Positions 17,785 to 26,488 of a DNA stretch of 64,000 nt are shown in pieces. Source of the stretch: Lachnospiraceae bacterium. GTDB taxonomy: Bacteria; Bacillota; Clostridia; Lachnospirales; Lachnospiraceae. Position 1 is the first letter of the stretch. Each line of letters starts with the position of its first letter. The position numbers and the translations under genes are program-made. Below the pieces are notes generated by a model. The model ran no database searches. It saw only the letters and a program-made list of their open reading frames with translations, and was not told the origin of the DNA. Location: positions 62,001-126,000 of the forward strand of contig SVFD01000004.1 of NCBI GenBank assembly GCA_015057025.1, written 5' to 3'.

Positions 17785-20175
17785 TTATACGGAAACGGTT
17801 GCTTTTTCATCCACATATCTCTTGATATTGGATGCATTTACATATTTCTTAGCTTCAGTTCCGTTAACAACAACCAGCGTAGGTGCGGTCATAATACCAT
17901 ACTTCTGTACCAATTCAGGATGCTCCGCCGCATCCATTACAATATACTGCTCACCCTGAAGGTATTCTTTTGCAATCTTACAATTAGGACAAGTCTTTGT
18001 TGTAAAAAGATACTTCATCTCTCCTGCCGGTTCAAGGGTAATATCGTTCACCTTTTCGTAATTGGTTAGGTTTACAGCCTGCTGTACGGGTACTTTCATT
18101 TTAGAATTTTGAATATCATACTCGGTACGATTCTTGTATTCCTGTAACTTACCATCATTCCAGTTCTGAACAGGTCTATAGTAACCTGTGATACGGCTGT
18201 AAATTTCAGTCTTTGCACCACATTCAGGACAGGTGGTCTGCTCGCCTGCCAGGTATCCGTGATTCTTACAGATTGAGTAGGTAGGTGACATTGTATAGTA
18301 AGGTAACTTATAATTCTCTGCAATGGTTCTTACCAGCTTTGCAGCAGCCTTCCAATCCGGAAGTTTCTCGCCTAAGAATGCGTGGAATACAGTACCTGAA
18401 GTATAAAGGGTCTGCAATTCATCCTGAATATCCAAAGCATCAAAAATATCTGTTGTATAATCTACAGGCAAGTGTGAAGAGTTGGTGTAATAAGGTACAT
18501 CACCCTGCTTACCTGCTGTCTTAATATCCGGCCATCTCTTACGGTCATGCTTTGCAAGACGATAAGTTGTACTTTCTGCAGGGGTTGCTTCCAAGTTATA
18601 TAAATCACCGTATTCTTCCTGATAATCAGAAAGGCGGTTTCTCATATGATTCAATACTTCTTTAGTAAATTCCTGGGTTTCTTTAGCAGTCATATCTGCT
18701 CTAAGCCAATTCGCATTCAAACCAACTTCATTCATACCAATCAAACCGATGGTAGAGAAATGGTTGTTAAAATGACCTAAATAACGCTTGGTATACGGAT
18801 ATAATCCTTCATCCAAAAGCTTGGAAATAACACCACGCTTAATCTTTAAGCTTCGCGCAGAAATATCCATCAAACGATTCAATCTCTTATAAAAATCATC
18901 TTTGTTTGCGGAAAGATAAGCAATTCTTGGCATGTTAATGGTAACAACACCTACACTACCTGTACTTTCGCCTGAGCCGAAGAAACCACCACTCTTTTTA
19001 CGAAGTTCTCTTAAATCAAGGCGAAGACGACAACACATGGAGCGAACGTCACTGGGTTCCATATCGGAATTAATGTAGTTTGAGAAGTAAGGCGTACCAT
19101 ACTTCGCTGTCATATCAAACAATAACTGATTGTTCAAATTATCAGACCAGTCAAAATCACTGGTAATAGAATATGTAGGAATCGGATACTGGAAACCACG
19201 ACCGTTGGCATCACCTTCGATCATAGTCTCTAAGAACGCACGGTTAACCATATCCATTTCTTTTTTACAATCTTTATAGCAGAAATCCATTTCCTTACCG
19301 CCAACTAATGCAGGAAGTTCTGCCAAGTCATTAGGAACGGTCCAGTCCAAAGTAATATTTGTAAAAGGAGCCTGTGTTCCCCAACGGCTTGGAGTATTTA
19401 CACCATATACAAAAGCTTCGATACATTTCTTAACTTCGCCATAAGAAAGATTATCTACTTTAACAAAGGGTGCAAGGTAGGTATCAAACGAAGAAAATGC
19501 CTGTGCACCTGCCCATTCATTCTGCATAATACCAAGGAAGTTAACCATCTGGTTACACAATACGGAAAGATGTGCTGCAGGTGCAGAAGTAATTTTACCG
19601 GTAATACCGCCTAAACCTTCCTGAATCAACTGCTTTAAGGACCATCCTGCACAATATCCTGTCAACATAGACAAGTCATGAATATGGATATCTGCATTTC
19701 TATGTGCTTCCGCTATTTCCTGATCGTAAATTTCGGACAACCAATAATTTGCGGTTACAGCACCGGAATTACTAAGAATCAAACCACCAACAGAATAGGT
19801 TACGGTTGAGTTTTCTTTAACTCGCCAGTCTTCTACCTTAACATAGCTGTTTACGACGTCCTTGTAATCCAAAATGGTAGACTTCATATTACGCATTTTT
19901 TCACGTTGCTTACGATATAAAATAAACGCTTTTGCAGTTTCTACATAACCGGACTGCTCCAAAATCTTCTCCACGCTGTCCTGAATATCTTCCACATGTA
20001 CATAACCGTCTTTTACTTTACTCTGAAAATCTGCTGTTACACGCAGAGAAAGTAAATCAACAATATCCTTGTTATATTGTACTTCTGTTGCATTAAATGC
20101 CTTCATAATGGCATCGCTGATTTTCGCCAAATTAAATTCCGACTTTTCTCCGTCTCGTTTGATAACCCCAAACAT
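17785..20175 (-). CDS. nrdD: Anaerobic ribonucleoside-triphosphate reductase with fused redoxin domain
   Basis: Class III ribonucleotide reductase that makes deoxynucleotides without oxygen by a glycyl radical. The 796-residue protein begins MFGVIKRDGEKSEFNLAKIS with an ATP-cone (1-95), then the ten-stranded catalytic barrel. Near the end are a zinc site (CKNHGY... CPECG) and the glycyl-radical loop RITGYYRPV (Gly near 660). Beyond it, about 70 extra residues form a thioredoxin/glutaredoxin-like domain with the dithiol motif TCPNCK and MTAPTLVV cis-proline motif. The start follows GGAGGG; an ATG 7 codons upstream is less well placed. The activase gene nrdG is not adjacent. NrdR boxes and a strong promoter lie upstream. 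Confidence 0.95.
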   Translation of the reverse strand: MFGVIKRDGEKSEFNLAKISDAIMKAFNATEVQYNKDIVDLLSLRVTADFQSKVKDGYVHVEDIQDSVEKILEQSGYVETAKAFILYRKQREKMRNMKSTILDYKDVVNSYVKVEDWRVKENSTVTYSVGGLILSNSGAVTANYWLSEIYDQEIAEAHRNADIHIHDLSMLTGYCAGWSLKQLIQEGLGGITGKITSAPAAHLSVLCNQMVNFLGIMQNEWAGAQAFSSFDTYLAPFVKVDNLSYGEVKKCIEAFVYGVNTPSRWGTQAPFTNITLDWTVPNDLAELPALVGGKEMDFCYKDCKKEMDMVNRAFLETMIEGDANGRGFQYPIPTYSITSDFDWSDNLNNQLLFDMTAKYGTPYFSNYINSDMEPSDVRSMCCRLRLDLRELRKKSGGFFGSGESTGSVGVVTINMPRIAYLSANKDDFYKRLNRLMDISARSLKIKRGVISKLLDEGLYPYTKRYLGHFNNHFSTIGLIGMNEVGLNANWLRADMTAKETQEFTKEVLNHMRNRLSDYQEEYGDLYNLEATPAESTTYRLAKHDRKRWPDIKTAGKQGDVPYYTNSSHLPVDYTTDIFDALDIQDELQTLYTSGTVFHAFLGEKLPDWKAAAKLVRTIAENYKLPYYTMSPTYSICKNHGYLAGEQTTCPECGAKTEIYSRITGYYRPVQNWNDGKLQEYKNRTEYDIQNSKMKVPVQQAVNLTNYEKVNDITLEPAGEMKYLFTTKTCPNCKIAKEYLQGEQYIVMDAAEHPELVQKYGIMTAPTLVVVNGTEAKKYVNASNIKRYVDEKATVSV

Positions 20176-20259
20176 CTCTGTACTCCCTCCATACACCTAT
20201 ATAATCCTCGTTTGTTACACACCACCGGGTGTTTCGCCGATAAACGGCGATGTAAAATC

Positions 20260-20288
20260 ATTGTATCACTGTGTCATATAAAAGTCAA
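20260..20288 (-). promoter_or_regulatory. nrdD promoter
   Basis: On the minus strand TTGACT (20283-20288), spacer of 17, TACAAT (20260-20265). The leader of about 80 bases then contains two small hairpins, CGCCG-TTTAT-CGGCG and ACACC-CGGT-GGTGT, ahead of the GGAGGG ribosome binding site. It lies in the 310-base gap between nrdD and the TPR lipoprotein gene. Confidence 0.8.
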
Positions 20289-20295
20289 CGTAAAA

Positions 20296-20342
20296 ACACA
20301 AGATATTCTGTATATTTTTTTACAAAATACAATATATTGTGG
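20296..20342 (-). promoter_or_regulatory. Two tandem NrdR boxes upstream of nrdD
   Basis: Two 16-base sites, CCACAATATATTGTAT (20327-20342) and ACAGAATATCTTGTGT (20296-20311), each match the NrdR box consensus ACACwATATATwGTGT in about 13 of 16 positions. They are 31 bases apart start to start, the three-helical-turn spacing NrdR needs, and lie directly upstream of the minus 35. NrdR would repress nrdD when dATP is high (known function of NrdR; its gene is not in the window). Confidence 0.85.
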
Positions 20343-20431
20343 TTTTATTTTGATTTTAAAAGTTTACATAACTTTATCTCAAAAGTGCCTATTTCCTTGG
20401 AATAATAATATTTTTATGTTTTATGCAAACC

Positions 20432-20463
20432 AAAAGCCGAAATGACTTACAATCATTTCGGCT
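20432..20463 (-). terminator. Terminator after the pssA-isomerase-TPR operon
   Basis: An 11-base-pair perfect stem (AGCCGAAATGA / TCATTTCGGCT, 7-base loop) followed by TTTTGGTTT on the minus strand, 23 bases after the TPR lipoprotein stop. Confidence 0.85.
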
Positions 20464-20485
20464 CCATTTACAATATATTTATTTG

Positions 20486-21544
20486 TTATCTGGTTTGCAA
20501 AAATTCATATTCACGCTGCGCTCTTTCATCGTCCGGATAGGCTTCCAAATAATCTTTCATCAGCTTTTTAGCATTGTCAAAATCTCCAAGATTCTCATAT
20601 GCAACAATCTGATTATAACTCAATTCCTGCTTGTAAGCATTTCCTTCCACGCTTAAACCTTTCTGAAAAGATGCCAAAGCATTTTCATAATCATCTATTG
20701 ACGCATAACACATACCCATTTGATTATAGATTGCCGCACTGGGATTTTCTGCAACATACTCACCATACAAGGTTAAGGCATAATTACTGTCATTTAATGC
20801 TTCATAAGATTGTCCCAAAAGAAGCAGCACTTCCTCTGTCTTATTCCCGTCGCTTCTTGCCTGCTCCAGATAATTTCTGGCATAGGTATAATTGCCAAGA
20901 TAAAAATACAAACGACCTTTATCATAACTGGACATCTTCTTATCATCTTTTTCCATAGCCACATTAAGATATTCGATACCTTCCATTTCGTATCCGTTAT
21001 CCTTTAATGCACTATAAATATCAATATATAAACTGTAGTCCTCATCATCCAGCGATAATGCCTCATTAAAATCCGCAATTGCTTCATCATGCTTATTTAA
21101 TTTTAGCTTCACAATGCCTCTTTGCACATATGCATCTACTTCTTTGTTCCGAAGTGCTAAAATAGCATCATATCGTTCTAAAGCCTCATCATATTTCTCA
21201 AGCTTATAATAGCATACCGCCATATAATAATTGATATCATAATCGATATCCTCCGGCTTGTTTCCGCCGTTTTCCAAGGCAGTTTGAAAACATAATAACG
21301 CAGCTTCGTAATTATTCTGGCCCATATAAGCAAGTCCCATACCACGTTGTACATATACAATGTTTTCTTCGGCTTCCGATGCTGCCTCAAAATACGTAAG
21401 CGCTTCCTCATACTGTAATTGTTCTACAGCATTCATTCCAAGTTCGGTATTTTCGCCCGGTTTATTATCACCACATCCGCTTATCAAAACGGTTGCCAGA
21501 CTAAGTGCTATCAAACACCCCATTCTTCTGATTGTACTTTTCAC
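20486..21544 (-). CDS. TPR-repeat lipoprotein
   Basis: A 352-residue exported protein. The start is a GTG preceded by GAGGGG; the signal peptide (MKSTIRRMGCLIALSLATVL) ends at the lipobox ISGC. The rest is about nine tetratricopeptide repeats (for example ALTYFEAASEAEENIVYVQR, ALASFQKGLSVEG). TPR arrays are protein-interaction scaffolds, so a role in assembling extracellular or membrane complexes is plausible. It is the last gene after pssA and a trigger-factor-like lipoprotein, with a 25-base gap, and ends at a clear terminator. Confidence 0.85.
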   Translation of the reverse strand: MKSTIRRMGCLIALSLATVLISGCGDNKPGENTELGMNAVEQLQYEEALTYFEAASEAEENIVYVQRGMGLAYMGQNNYEAALLCFQTALENGGNKPEDIDYDINYYMAVCYYKLEKYDEALERYDAILALRNKEVDAYVQRGIVKLKLNKHDEAIADFNEALSLDDEDYSLYIDIYSALKDNGYEMEGIEYLNVAMEKDDKKMSSYDKGRLYFYLGNYTYARNYLEQARSDGNKTEEVLLLLGQSYEALNDSNYALTLYGEYVAENPSAAIYNQMGMCYASIDDYENALASFQKGLSVEGNAYKQELSYNQIVAYENLGDFDNAKKLMKDYLEAYPDDERAQREYEFLQTR

Positions 21545-21569
21545 GAAATCCCCTCGCAATTCAAATTCA

Positions 21570-22601
21570 CTACTCTGCTTCTACCACTACCGCATTCTCA
21601 TAGACATATTCATATACTTCCATACCAATTAAGAATTCTCTGTAATAAGACCGGTCATATCCCATCATAGCAAGCATTTCTTCACCTGTAACACCATAAT
21701 TAGCGCCTACTTCTTCCAATGCAGAATTCAGTTCTTCATCTGTCACTTCGATACCTGCTTCATTAGCAATTGCTTGAATTACCATACGTTCCTTTACATT
21801 AGCTTCAGCAGTCTGCTCCAATGTAGTACCATATATAACAGTAAGATATGTTTCTACATCAATACCTGTACCTTCCAGTGTAGGGGCAAGTTTATTTTTA
21901 ATAATTGTCTTCTGCTGTTCAATTAAAAATTCAGGAATCTCTTTAAATGTTGTGTTTGCAATAATCTTCTGCATTGCAGCTTTTATAATACGATCTTTAT
22001 TTTCCAAATCAACTTCTGCCTGCACAAGGCCTTTTACAAATTCTTCCATTTCCGCATAGTTGGAATAATTTTCATTATTAAACTGAGCTATTACCTCATC
22101 TGTCATTTCCGGAATAATATAGTTTACTCTAACATCAAAGACAACAGCTTTTCCGGCCAAATCGGAACTGTTGTAATCCGCGGGGAAGGAAAGATTTAAT
22201 TCCACAACATCTCCCGGCATTGCATCAATAAGACCATCTTCAAAACCATCGATAAAGTCACCCGAACCAATCTCAAGATTATACTGACCGCTACCGCCTT
22301 CAAATTCTACACCATCAATATAGCCCACAAAATCAATATTAACAATATCACCTACTGCCACGGCACGATCCGTAATTCCGTAATCCACTACCTGTGAATT
22401 AAAAAGTTCCTGCATCTGTTCCTGTACTCTTACTTCACTCATCTGAAACATAACAGGCGATACTTCAACATTAGTATATTCTCCCAATTCCATATACTTT
22501 GAAAGTTTCATATCTTTTAATTCTTTTCCTTCGTCGCTGCAAGCTACCATAGTAAAGCAACATAAAACAGCTAAAGCCAGTGCTATAATTCTTTTCTTCA
22601 T
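21570..22601 (-). CDS. Extracellular trigger-factor-like peptidyl-prolyl isomerase lipoprotein
   Basis: A 343-residue lipoprotein (signal MKKRIIALALAVLCCFTMVAC with Cys lipobox). Residues about 80-165 form an FKBP domain of trigger factor type (VNIDFVGYIDGVEFEGG, IGSGDFIDGFEDGLIDAMPG, VELNLSFPADY). The helical C-terminal region (about 170-330) matches the trigger factor arm domain. The ribosome-binding N-domain is absent and replaced by the export signal, so it should act as a chaperone or isomerase on secreted proteins. The ATG follows GGAGGAG perfectly. In an operon with pssA and the TPR lipoprotein. Confidence 0.85.
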   Translation of the reverse strand: MKKRIIALALAVLCCFTMVACSDEGKELKDMKLSKYMELGEYTNVEVSPVMFQMSEVRVQEQMQELFNSQVVDYGITDRAVAVGDIVNIDFVGYIDGVEFEGGSGQYNLEIGSGDFIDGFEDGLIDAMPGDVVELNLSFPADYNSSDLAGKAVVFDVRVNYIIPEMTDEVIAQFNNENYSNYAEMEEFVKGLVQAEVDLENKDRIIKAAMQKIIANTTFKEIPEFLIEQQKTIIKNKLAPTLEGTGIDVETYLTVIYGTTLEQTAEANVKERMVIQAIANEAGIEVTDEELNSALEEVGANYGVTGEEMLAMMGYDRSYYREFLIGMEVYEYVYENAVVVEAE

Positions 22602-22635
22602 TTTACTCCTCCGGGGTTTCACCCTTTCCTTTCTT

Positions 22636-23274
22636 TTAAATACCGTTTAATTTTAATGCCAACAGAACCGCAAATATTAACATGCCGATTCCTATCAGGA
22701 ACATATTCCCCTTAAATCCGAATTTCTTCACTTTGAAATTGGTAATAAAACACACCGCCGTCAAAATAAGAACAATGGCATAAACAAAAGGGAATGCCGA
22801 GGCCAGCAAACCTCTGAAACAGAATGTTAACGGAAAAATAAGCGCTGCAGTTGTAACCGGAAGTCCCTGGTAGAACCTTCTTTTCCCATCTGTACTCTTC
22901 TGGCGTTCTTCCTCCGTAACATTAAAATATGCTAAACGAATGATTGCGCAAAGTACATAAACTGCTCCTATGACAGCGAAAAGAAAATTATACCGGCATT
23001 CCATTCCAAGACAATATCCTATCACTGCCGGAAATGCTCCGAAGCAAACCACATCAGCCAGGGAATCCAACTGAATACCATTCTTCTTTTCCATTTCTGT
23101 TCTGTTTTTTTTGGTTCTTGCCACCATACCATCAAACATATCACAGAGTCCTGAAATCAACAAGCAGATGATTGCATACAGATAATCCTGATTTACTGCA
23201 AAACACATACCTGCAATCGAAGAACAAACTCCAAGATATGTAAGTATAACCGTATAATCATAAAAACCTAACAT
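22636..23274 (-). CDS. pssA: CDP-diacylglycerol-serine O-phosphatidyltransferase
   Basis: Integral membrane enzyme making phosphatidylserine from CDP-diacylglycerol and serine. 212 residues with about six membrane segments. The CDP-alcohol phosphatidyltransferase motif is present as DGMVAR then GIQLDSLAD. The spacing between AR and G is 12 residues instead of the usual 8, a four-residue expansion. ATG at 23274 follows AGGAGGA. It belongs with the cdsA product (40 kb) in the same lipid pathway. First gene of an operon with two lipoproteins. Confidence 0.9.
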   Translation of the reverse strand: MLGFYDYTVILTYLGVCSSIAGMCFAVNQDYLYAIICLLISGLCDMFDGMVARTKKNRTEMEKKNGIQLDSLADVVCFGAFPAVIGYCLGMECRYNFLFAVIGAVYVLCAIIRLAYFNVTEEERQKSTDGKRRFYQGLPVTTAALIFPLTFCFRGLLASAFPFVYAIVLILTAVCFITNFKVKKFGFKGNMFLIGIGMLIFAVLLALKLNGI

Positions 23275-23284
23275 ACTTCCTCCT

Positions 23285-23301
23285 GATGTCAAAATGACAT
23301 C
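23285..23301 (-). other. Small hairpin abutting the pssA ribosome binding site
   Basis: Perfect inverted repeat GATGTCA / TGACATC with loop of three, ending one base before the AGGAGG of pssA. It could modulate ribosome access or be an operator. A candidate extended minus 10 (TGGTATGAT) lies about 50 bases upstream. Confidence 0.35.
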
Positions 23302-23385
23302 TTACGTATATCGGAAATCTCCAAATAACATCATACCACACTTTTTGTCATCAGCATAGTTTTTTCTTATCGGTTCACAATTTTT

Positions 23386-23706
23386 TTAAAATAAATATTT
23401 TAAAATTAATTCCATAATCAATACAGCAGAACATGCCCAAAGTGCTACCTGAAGTAAGCCTTTCTCAAAATATGCCACAATAACAGCGATTACAAAACCC
23501 GCAACAGCTGTAATAGGAGTGGATGTTGCATCCAGTATTACCGGAAAGGTCATAGAAGCCAATACCGTATATGGAATATAACCTAAAAAGGACTTAAAAA
23601 ACTTATTTTTTACTTCCTTACGCATACAAACATAAGGAATTACACGAATAGCATAAGTTACCAATGCCATTACCAGAAGGTATATAAAAAAAGTTTTCGC
23701 TTCCAT
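23386..23706 (-). CDS. azlD: Branched-chain amino acid transport protein AzlD
   Basis: A 106-residue membrane protein with three to four helices (MEAKTFFIYLLVMALVTYAIR, IPYTVLASMTFP). It is the small partner of AzlC in export of branched-chain amino acids or analogues. GGAGGTGG precedes the ATG and lies inside the end of azlC; the two genes are separated by one base. A longer ORF start upstream is not needed. Confidence 0.93.
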   Translation of the reverse strand: MEAKTFFIYLLVMALVTYAIRVIPYVCMRKEVKNKFFKSFLGYIPYTVLASMTFPVILDATSTPITAVAGFVIAVIVAYFEKGLLQVALWACSAVLIMELILKYLF

Positions 23707-23707
23707 A

Positions 23708-24427
23708 TTATACCACCTCCTGCTTGGTTTCTTCTTTTTCTTCCAACGGAAAAAAACCGGCACCGATTAAGGATGCCACCACTGCACAAATAATCACGGC
23801 AAAACCATCGGATATATATTCCTTCAAAAAAGGTATCCAATAAAAAGCACATCGAATCATTACTGCAAGACTTACAATTAAAAACATCGGACGTGCTTTT
23901 TTCATTTCCGGCACTACAATAGCAATAAACATAGCATATAAAGCTACACCTAAGGCATTGCAAATAATCGCGGGGAGTACATTGCCAAGCACTGCACCTG
24001 CCAAAGTTCCCAGGGTCCAGCCAAAATAAGGTGCAATAATCAATCCCATAAAATATTTTGCTCCTATTTTTCCTTTCTGACCAATTGCCACCGCATATAT
24101 TTCATCTGTATGAAACATACCGAAAAAGAGTCTTCGCCCCGTATTCATTTTATCATCTACTTTTTGCGACAGCGATAGTGACATCAGCGAATATCTGAGA
24201 TTAATAACAAACTGCGTCAATGCCATTTCCAGAAGACTTCCCGCTTGCGCCATTACCGTAAGTCCCGCAAACTGACCTGCCGAAGTTAAATTCGTCATGG
24301 AAATCAAAACTGCTTCCCAGATATAAAATCCGTTTGCCACTGCCAAAATGCCAAAAGTAAAGGATACTGAAAAGTATCCTAAACCAATGGGAACGCCGTC
24401 CAAAAAACCTTTTTTAAAGTTGTTCAT
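23708..24427 (-). CDS. azlC: Branched-chain amino acid permease AzlC
   Basis: 239-residue integral membrane protein with about seven to eight helices and the family signature (KKGFLDGVPIGLGYFSVSFTFG, TNLTSAGQFAG, INLRYSLMSLSL). With AzlD it forms a LIV-E type exporter. It lies 24 bases after the AICAR formyltransferase gene, so probably shares its transcript; no functional link to purine synthesis is obvious. Confidence 0.94.
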   Translation of the reverse strand: MNNFKKGFLDGVPIGLGYFSVSFTFGILAVANGFYIWEAVLISMTNLTSAGQFAGLTVMAQAGSLLEMALTQFVINLRYSLMSLSLSQKVDDKMNTGRRLFFGMFHTDEIYAVAIGQKGKIGAKYFMGLIIAPYFGWTLGTLAGAVLGNVLPAIICNALGVALYAMFIAIVVPEMKKARPMFLIVSLAVMIRCAFYWIPFLKEYISDGFAVIICAVVASLIGAGFFPLEEKEETKQEVV

Positions 24428-24451
24428 AATAACGTTCTCTTTTATTTATAC

Positions 24452-25630
24452 TTAGTGATGGAATAAACGAATCTCTGTAAATGCCATTGCCATACCATAC
24501 TTATCTGCACATTCGATTACCAAATCGTCACGTACGGAACCGCCGGGCTGTGCAATATATTTTACACCACTCTTCTTTGCTCTTTCAATGTTATCACTAA
24601 AGGGGAAGAATGCATCGGAACCAAGAGCTACATCTTCCATCTTATCAAGCCAAGCTCTCTTTTCTTCTCTTGTAAACACTTCAGGTTTTACCTTAAAGAT
24701 TCTCTGCCATGCACCTTCTGCAAGTACATCCATATAATCTTCACCAATATAGTTATCGATTGCATTATCTCTGTCCGCACGGCCGATACCGTCTACAAAC
24801 TGAAGACCGAGTACCTGAGGTGACTGACGAAGCATCCAGTTATCTGCCTTAGTTCCTGCAAGTCTTGTACAATGGATACGTGACTGCTGTCCTGCACCGA
24901 TACCGATTGCTTGTCCGCCTTTTGCGTAGCATACGGAGTTAGACTGTGTATATTTTAAAGTAATTAATGCAATGATTAAGTCGATTGCCGCAAGTTCGGG
25001 AATATCCTTATTGGCAGTTACAATATTCTTTAACAAATCCTTGTTCATAGGAAGATTATTTCTACCCTGTTCAAAAGTAATACCGAATACATCCTTATGT
25101 TCGATTTCCTGAGGTACATATTCTGGATCGATTTCAATCACATTATACTTTCCGCCCTTCTTTGCAGAAAGGATTTCCAAAGCTTCCGGCTCATATCCGG
25201 GAGCAATCACACCATCTGATACTTCTCTCTTAATAATCTTTGCAGTTGCCACGTCACACACATCAGAAAGTGCAATAAAGTCACCGAAAGATGACATTCT
25301 GTCTGCACCTCTTGCTCTGGCATAGGCACAAGCCAAAGGAGATAGTTCACCTAAATCATCTACCCAGTAAATCTTAGCCAAAGTATCATCTAAAGGAAGA
25401 CCTACCGCTGCACCTGCAGGTGATACATGCTTAAAAGAAGTAGCTGCCGGAAGTCCTGTTGCCTGCTTTAATTCTTTTACAAGCTGCCAACCGTTAAAAG
25501 CATCCATAAAGTTAATATAACCGGGCTTTCCGCAAAGCACCTTAATAGGCAACTCTCTTCCGTCATTCACAAAAATACTTGCCGGTTTCTGATTAGGGTT
25601 ACATCCGTATTTCAATTCTAATGTTTTCAT
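24452..25630 (-). CDS. Stand-alone AICAR formyltransferase (PurH transformylase module)
   Basis: 392-residue enzyme that formylates AICAR to FAICAR with 10-formyltetrahydrofolate, purine step 9. It contains the transformylase core ([59 protein letters not shown]), but not the N-terminal IMP cyclohydrolase module of bifunctional PurH. The missing activity is supplied by the PurO-like gene immediately upstream in transcription (84-base gap). GGAGAG precedes the ATG. Confidence 0.93.
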   Translation of the reverse strand: MKTLELKYGCNPNQKPASIFVNDGRELPIKVLCGKPGYINFMDAFNGWQLVKELKQATGLPAATSFKHVSPAGAAVGLPLDDTLAKIYWVDDLGELSPLACAYARARGADRMSSFGDFIALSDVCDVATAKIIKREVSDGVIAPGYEPEALEILSAKKGGKYNVIEIDPEYVPQEIEHKDVFGITFEQGRNNLPMNKDLLKNIVTANKDIPELAAIDLIIALITLKYTQSNSVCYAKGGQAIGIGAGQQSRIHCTRLAGTKADNWMLRQSPQVLGLQFVDGIGRADRDNAIDNYIGEDYMDVLAEGAWQRIFKVKPEVFTREEKRAWLDKMEDVALGSDAFFPFSDNIERAKKSGVKYIAQPGGSVRDDLVIECADKYGMAMAFTEIRLFHH

Positions 25631-25667
25631 TTTATCTCTCCGTTTATGTTTTATTTATAAATATCTT

Positions 25668-25703
25668 GAAGGATAAGTTACGAGGCCCCGCTTCTCATCC
25701 TTC
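25668..25703 (-). other. Hairpin between purO and the AICAR formyltransferase gene
   Basis: A 10-base-pair stem GAAGGATGAG / CTTATCCTTC (one G-T pair), 16-base loop, no T run behind it. Possible processing site or weak terminator. Confidence 0.4.
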
Positions 25704-25713
25704 TTTTAATATT

Positions 25714-26427
25714 TTACTGATTTTTATTAACAATTCTTGTTTCATATTTGCCTGTTGCAATATCAATAAAACGAACAAACAAAGAAACCTTATTCTCTTC
25801 ATTTAAACTTGTCCATACGTCATTGGTAAAAGCATCAATATCGTTGCCGATACCCACCCACTTAGGCTCACCTTCAAAGCTGGGAAGCGGATTTCCGTCA
25901 TTCTTGTATGTATGAATAAAGTGCCCCTCACCCGCCATAGGATTCTCGTAAGCAAATGTATAACGGTTACATCCCTCAGGGCGACCATTGTTACTCTTTA
26001 AAATTGACAATGCATAGTTATATACGCCACCTTCCACATGCATAACGCCGGAAATTCTCGGTGTATAATTGGGAGCATCCGGTTCAAACTCGCGGCTTCT
26101 TAATGACTGTTCGAATGTAAGCTGCTTATCCATTCCTTCATAAATGGTATCCGTCTGGTCACCGTTTGTTACGATGGTTTTATTTCCAAGAACACGTACA
26201 GGTGCATAAATAATCAGACTGGGATCTGTCAGCTTTGAAGGATCAAAAGCCTGTGTACGGATACCTTCTCCTTCTTCCACAAAAACACGATTTCTGCTGT
26301 TTACGCTTCTACCCATAATAAAATATGCGCAAACTGCCTTGGTTCCGTCTTCCGACTTGCCGATTACAATTCCTCTGCCGGGATACGCATTTTCCTGTAA
26401 CAATGTTTTTAACGCTAATTTTTCCAT
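25714..26427 (-). CDS. purO: IMP cyclohydrolase, archaeal PurO type
   Basis: Closes FAICAR to IMP, the final purine step. 237 residues beginning MEKLALKTLLQENAYPGRGIV. Conserved PurO patterns are seen: YPGRGIVIG, YFIMGRSVNSRNRVF, a DPSLIIYAP segment and GCNRYTFAYE. This family replaces the PurH cyclohydrolase module in archaea and some Clostridia. It lies right before a PurH lacking that module, which supports the call. GAGAG precedes the ATG, next to a hairpin. Confidence 0.9.
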   Translation of the reverse strand: MEKLALKTLLQENAYPGRGIVIGKSEDGTKAVCAYFIMGRSVNSRNRVFVEEGEGIRTQAFDPSKLTDPSLIIYAPVRVLGNKTIVTNGDQTDTIYEGMDKQLTFEQSLRSREFEPDAPNYTPRISGVMHVEGGVYNYALSILKSNNGRPEGCNRYTFAYENPMAGEGHFIHTYKNDGNPLPSFEGEPKWVGIGNDIDAFTNDVWTSLNEENKVSLFVRFIDIATGKYETRIVNKNQ

Positions 26428-26440
26428 AATAATCTCTCAG

Positions 26441-26460
26441 GGATTATCCTCGGATAATCC
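26441..26460 (-). other. Perfect palindromic hairpin before purO
   Basis: GGATTATCC and GGATAATCC form a 20-base near-perfect palindrome just upstream of the purO ribosome binding site, with no T run. It may be an operator or a leader hairpin. Confidence 0.4.
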
Positions 26461-26488
26461 TTTTATCCTTTCTATAATATTTTATAAT

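Noticed and set aside
17560-18069. 169-codon plus-strand ORF
   Set aside because: Antisense to the nrdD end and to the nrdD terminator; no domain and no promoter seen.
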